The notes below the pieces were generated by a model that saw only the letters and a list, made by a program, of their open reading frames with translations, was not told where the DNA came from and did not search any database. Shown here in pieces: positions 63,424 to 64,000 of a DNA stretch of 64,000 nucleotides; the stretch's first letter is position 1; each line of letters begins with the position of its first letter. The stretch covers positions 124,001 to 188,000 of the forward strand of contig JBAIYS010000002.1 of the NCBI GenBank assembly GCA_036763105.1, in the 5' to 3' direction. The position numbers were made by a program, and so were the translations under genes. Source of the DNA: Peptococcaceae bacterium 1198_IL3148 (GTDB lineage: Bacteria; Bacillota; Desulfotomaculia; Desulfotomaculales; Desulfohalotomaculaceae).

Positions 63424-63819
63424 ATGCTCGAAGATGTAAAAGGGCGATTGGATTCACTGGGGATTAATATCCCCGGTGAACCTAACAACGCTGATGAAGT
63501 GATCATAAACTTTACGATAAACAAAGTAACAAATCATATTAATAGTCAAACAAATTTAGATGCAATTCCTCATGGTTTACATGAAATTGCCGTAGATATG
63601 GTTGTCGGCGAATACCTTTTTGTTAAGAAAGCAATGGGCCAACTAAATTTAGAAACAATCAATTTTTCACCAGTTGCTAAACAAGTGCAAGATGGCGATA
63701 CAAATGTAACATTTGCAGTGGAAGCGAGTGCCACTCCCGAAGCAAAATTTGATGCATTGGTGAACTACCTCCAGCACAATGAAGTTGATTTTGTAAAATA
63801 CCGGGTGTTGACATGGTAA
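63424..63819 (+). CDS. Probable head-tail connector protein
   Basis: 131 residues, mostly helical, in the position of SPP1 gp15/gp6-like connectors. Contains INKVTNHINSQTNLDAIPHGLHEIAVDMVVGEYLF, typical of these adaptors below the portal. ATG 63424. Overlaps the next start. Confidence 0.75.
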   Translation: MLEDVKGRLDSLGINIPGEPNNADEVIINFTINKVTNHINSQTNLDAIPHGLHEIAVDMVVGEYLFVKKAMGQLNLETINFSPVAKQVQDGDTNVTFAVEASATPEAKFDALVNYLQHNEVDFVKYRVLTW

Positions 63820-64000
63820 GCGCTCGGAGAAAAGCTCTAGAATTGCTTTGGAGGGGTACTTGTACAGTGAAAGCTTGGCAAGAGGTTAAGGATCCTATAA
63901 CGCATATAACTAGACATGAAGAAATAACGTTGTATGCAGGGTTAAAGTGCAAATTATCCCATGAAAAGTTAACTGTTGCATCCAATACAGGAGGCCCTGC
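63813..64000 (+). CDS. Probable minor capsid/head closure protein (partial)
   Basis: First 62 codons of a gene cut by the window edge. ATG 63813 overlaps the connector stop. Sequence (LWRGTCTVKAWQEV and EEITLYAGLKCKLSHE) fits the minor-capsid family that follows the connector in PBSX/SPP1-like phages and closes the head. Confidence 0.7.
   Translation, partial: MVSARRKALELLWRGTCTVKAWQEVKDPITHITRHEEITLYAGLKCKLSHEKLTVASNTGGP

Overview
The window looks like a chromosome segment of a spore-forming, mid-GC Firmicute of the Peptococcaceae/Desulfotomaculum type. This is an inference from gene order (ylxM-ffh-rpsP-khpA-ylqD-rimM-trmD-rplS-lepB-rbgA-rnhB-yraN), strong AGGAGG ribosome sites, a T-box leader, an M3 peptidase, and a 30-bp CRISPR repeat ending in GAATTGAAAC. 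No rRNA or tRNA gene was recognised, so the species is not fixed. The first third of the prophage shares the host's look; its head genes look more AT-rich.

Layout. 1-201: tail of a manganese-dependent pyrophosphatase. 588-5747: five-gene operon recycling S-adenosylmethionine by-products (MTA phosphorylase, methylthioribose-1-P isomerase, SAH hydrolase, class II aldolase, MTA/SAH deaminase). 5837-7379: CRISPR array of 21 repeats and 20 spacers with a leader promoter and an unusual 13-bp inverted repeat, but no cas genes in view. 7520-8932: class III aminotransferase. 9092-16959: the conserved translation/secretion block, interrupted by a GGDEF-like protein with a degenerate active site. 17243-35609: housekeeping genes, namely a dicarboxylate symporter, oligoendopeptidase F, a CZB-domain chemoreceptor, topoisomerase III, TrhA, YajQ, M18 aminopeptidase, an ECF sigma/anti-sigma pair, an ABC exporter, a T-box-controlled trpB without trpA, YqeY and a LysM protein.

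35782-64000: comM is cut at its Asn-Pro-Cys-Pro-Cys-Gly codons by a prophage that runs off the right edge. Its order is large serine recombinase, a lysogeny/accessory region (holin-like toxin peptide, two uncharacterised genes, CI-like repressor), an immunity region with a repeated 19-bp operator, early genes (zinc-hook SbcC/Rad50-like ATPase, RecT, MBL protein, cytosine methyltransferase, DnaD-like replication protein, helicase loader, DUF1064 nuclease), an ArpU/sigma-like late activator, an array of 11-bp-phased repeats ahead of a TATAAT box, and SPP1/PBSX-like packaging and head genes. The large terminase gene is split by a 905-nt group I intron carrying an HNH homing endonuclease.

How it works together: the left half is ordinary chromosome plus a CRISPR array; the right half is a temperate siphophage genome in early-to-late order, silenced by the repressor at about 40750 and switched to late expression by the regulator at 54764. 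Points that most deserve checking are the comM/recombinase junction, the intron, the MTase region with two open frames, the unannotated holin-like toxin, the operator array and the phased late-promoter repeats.
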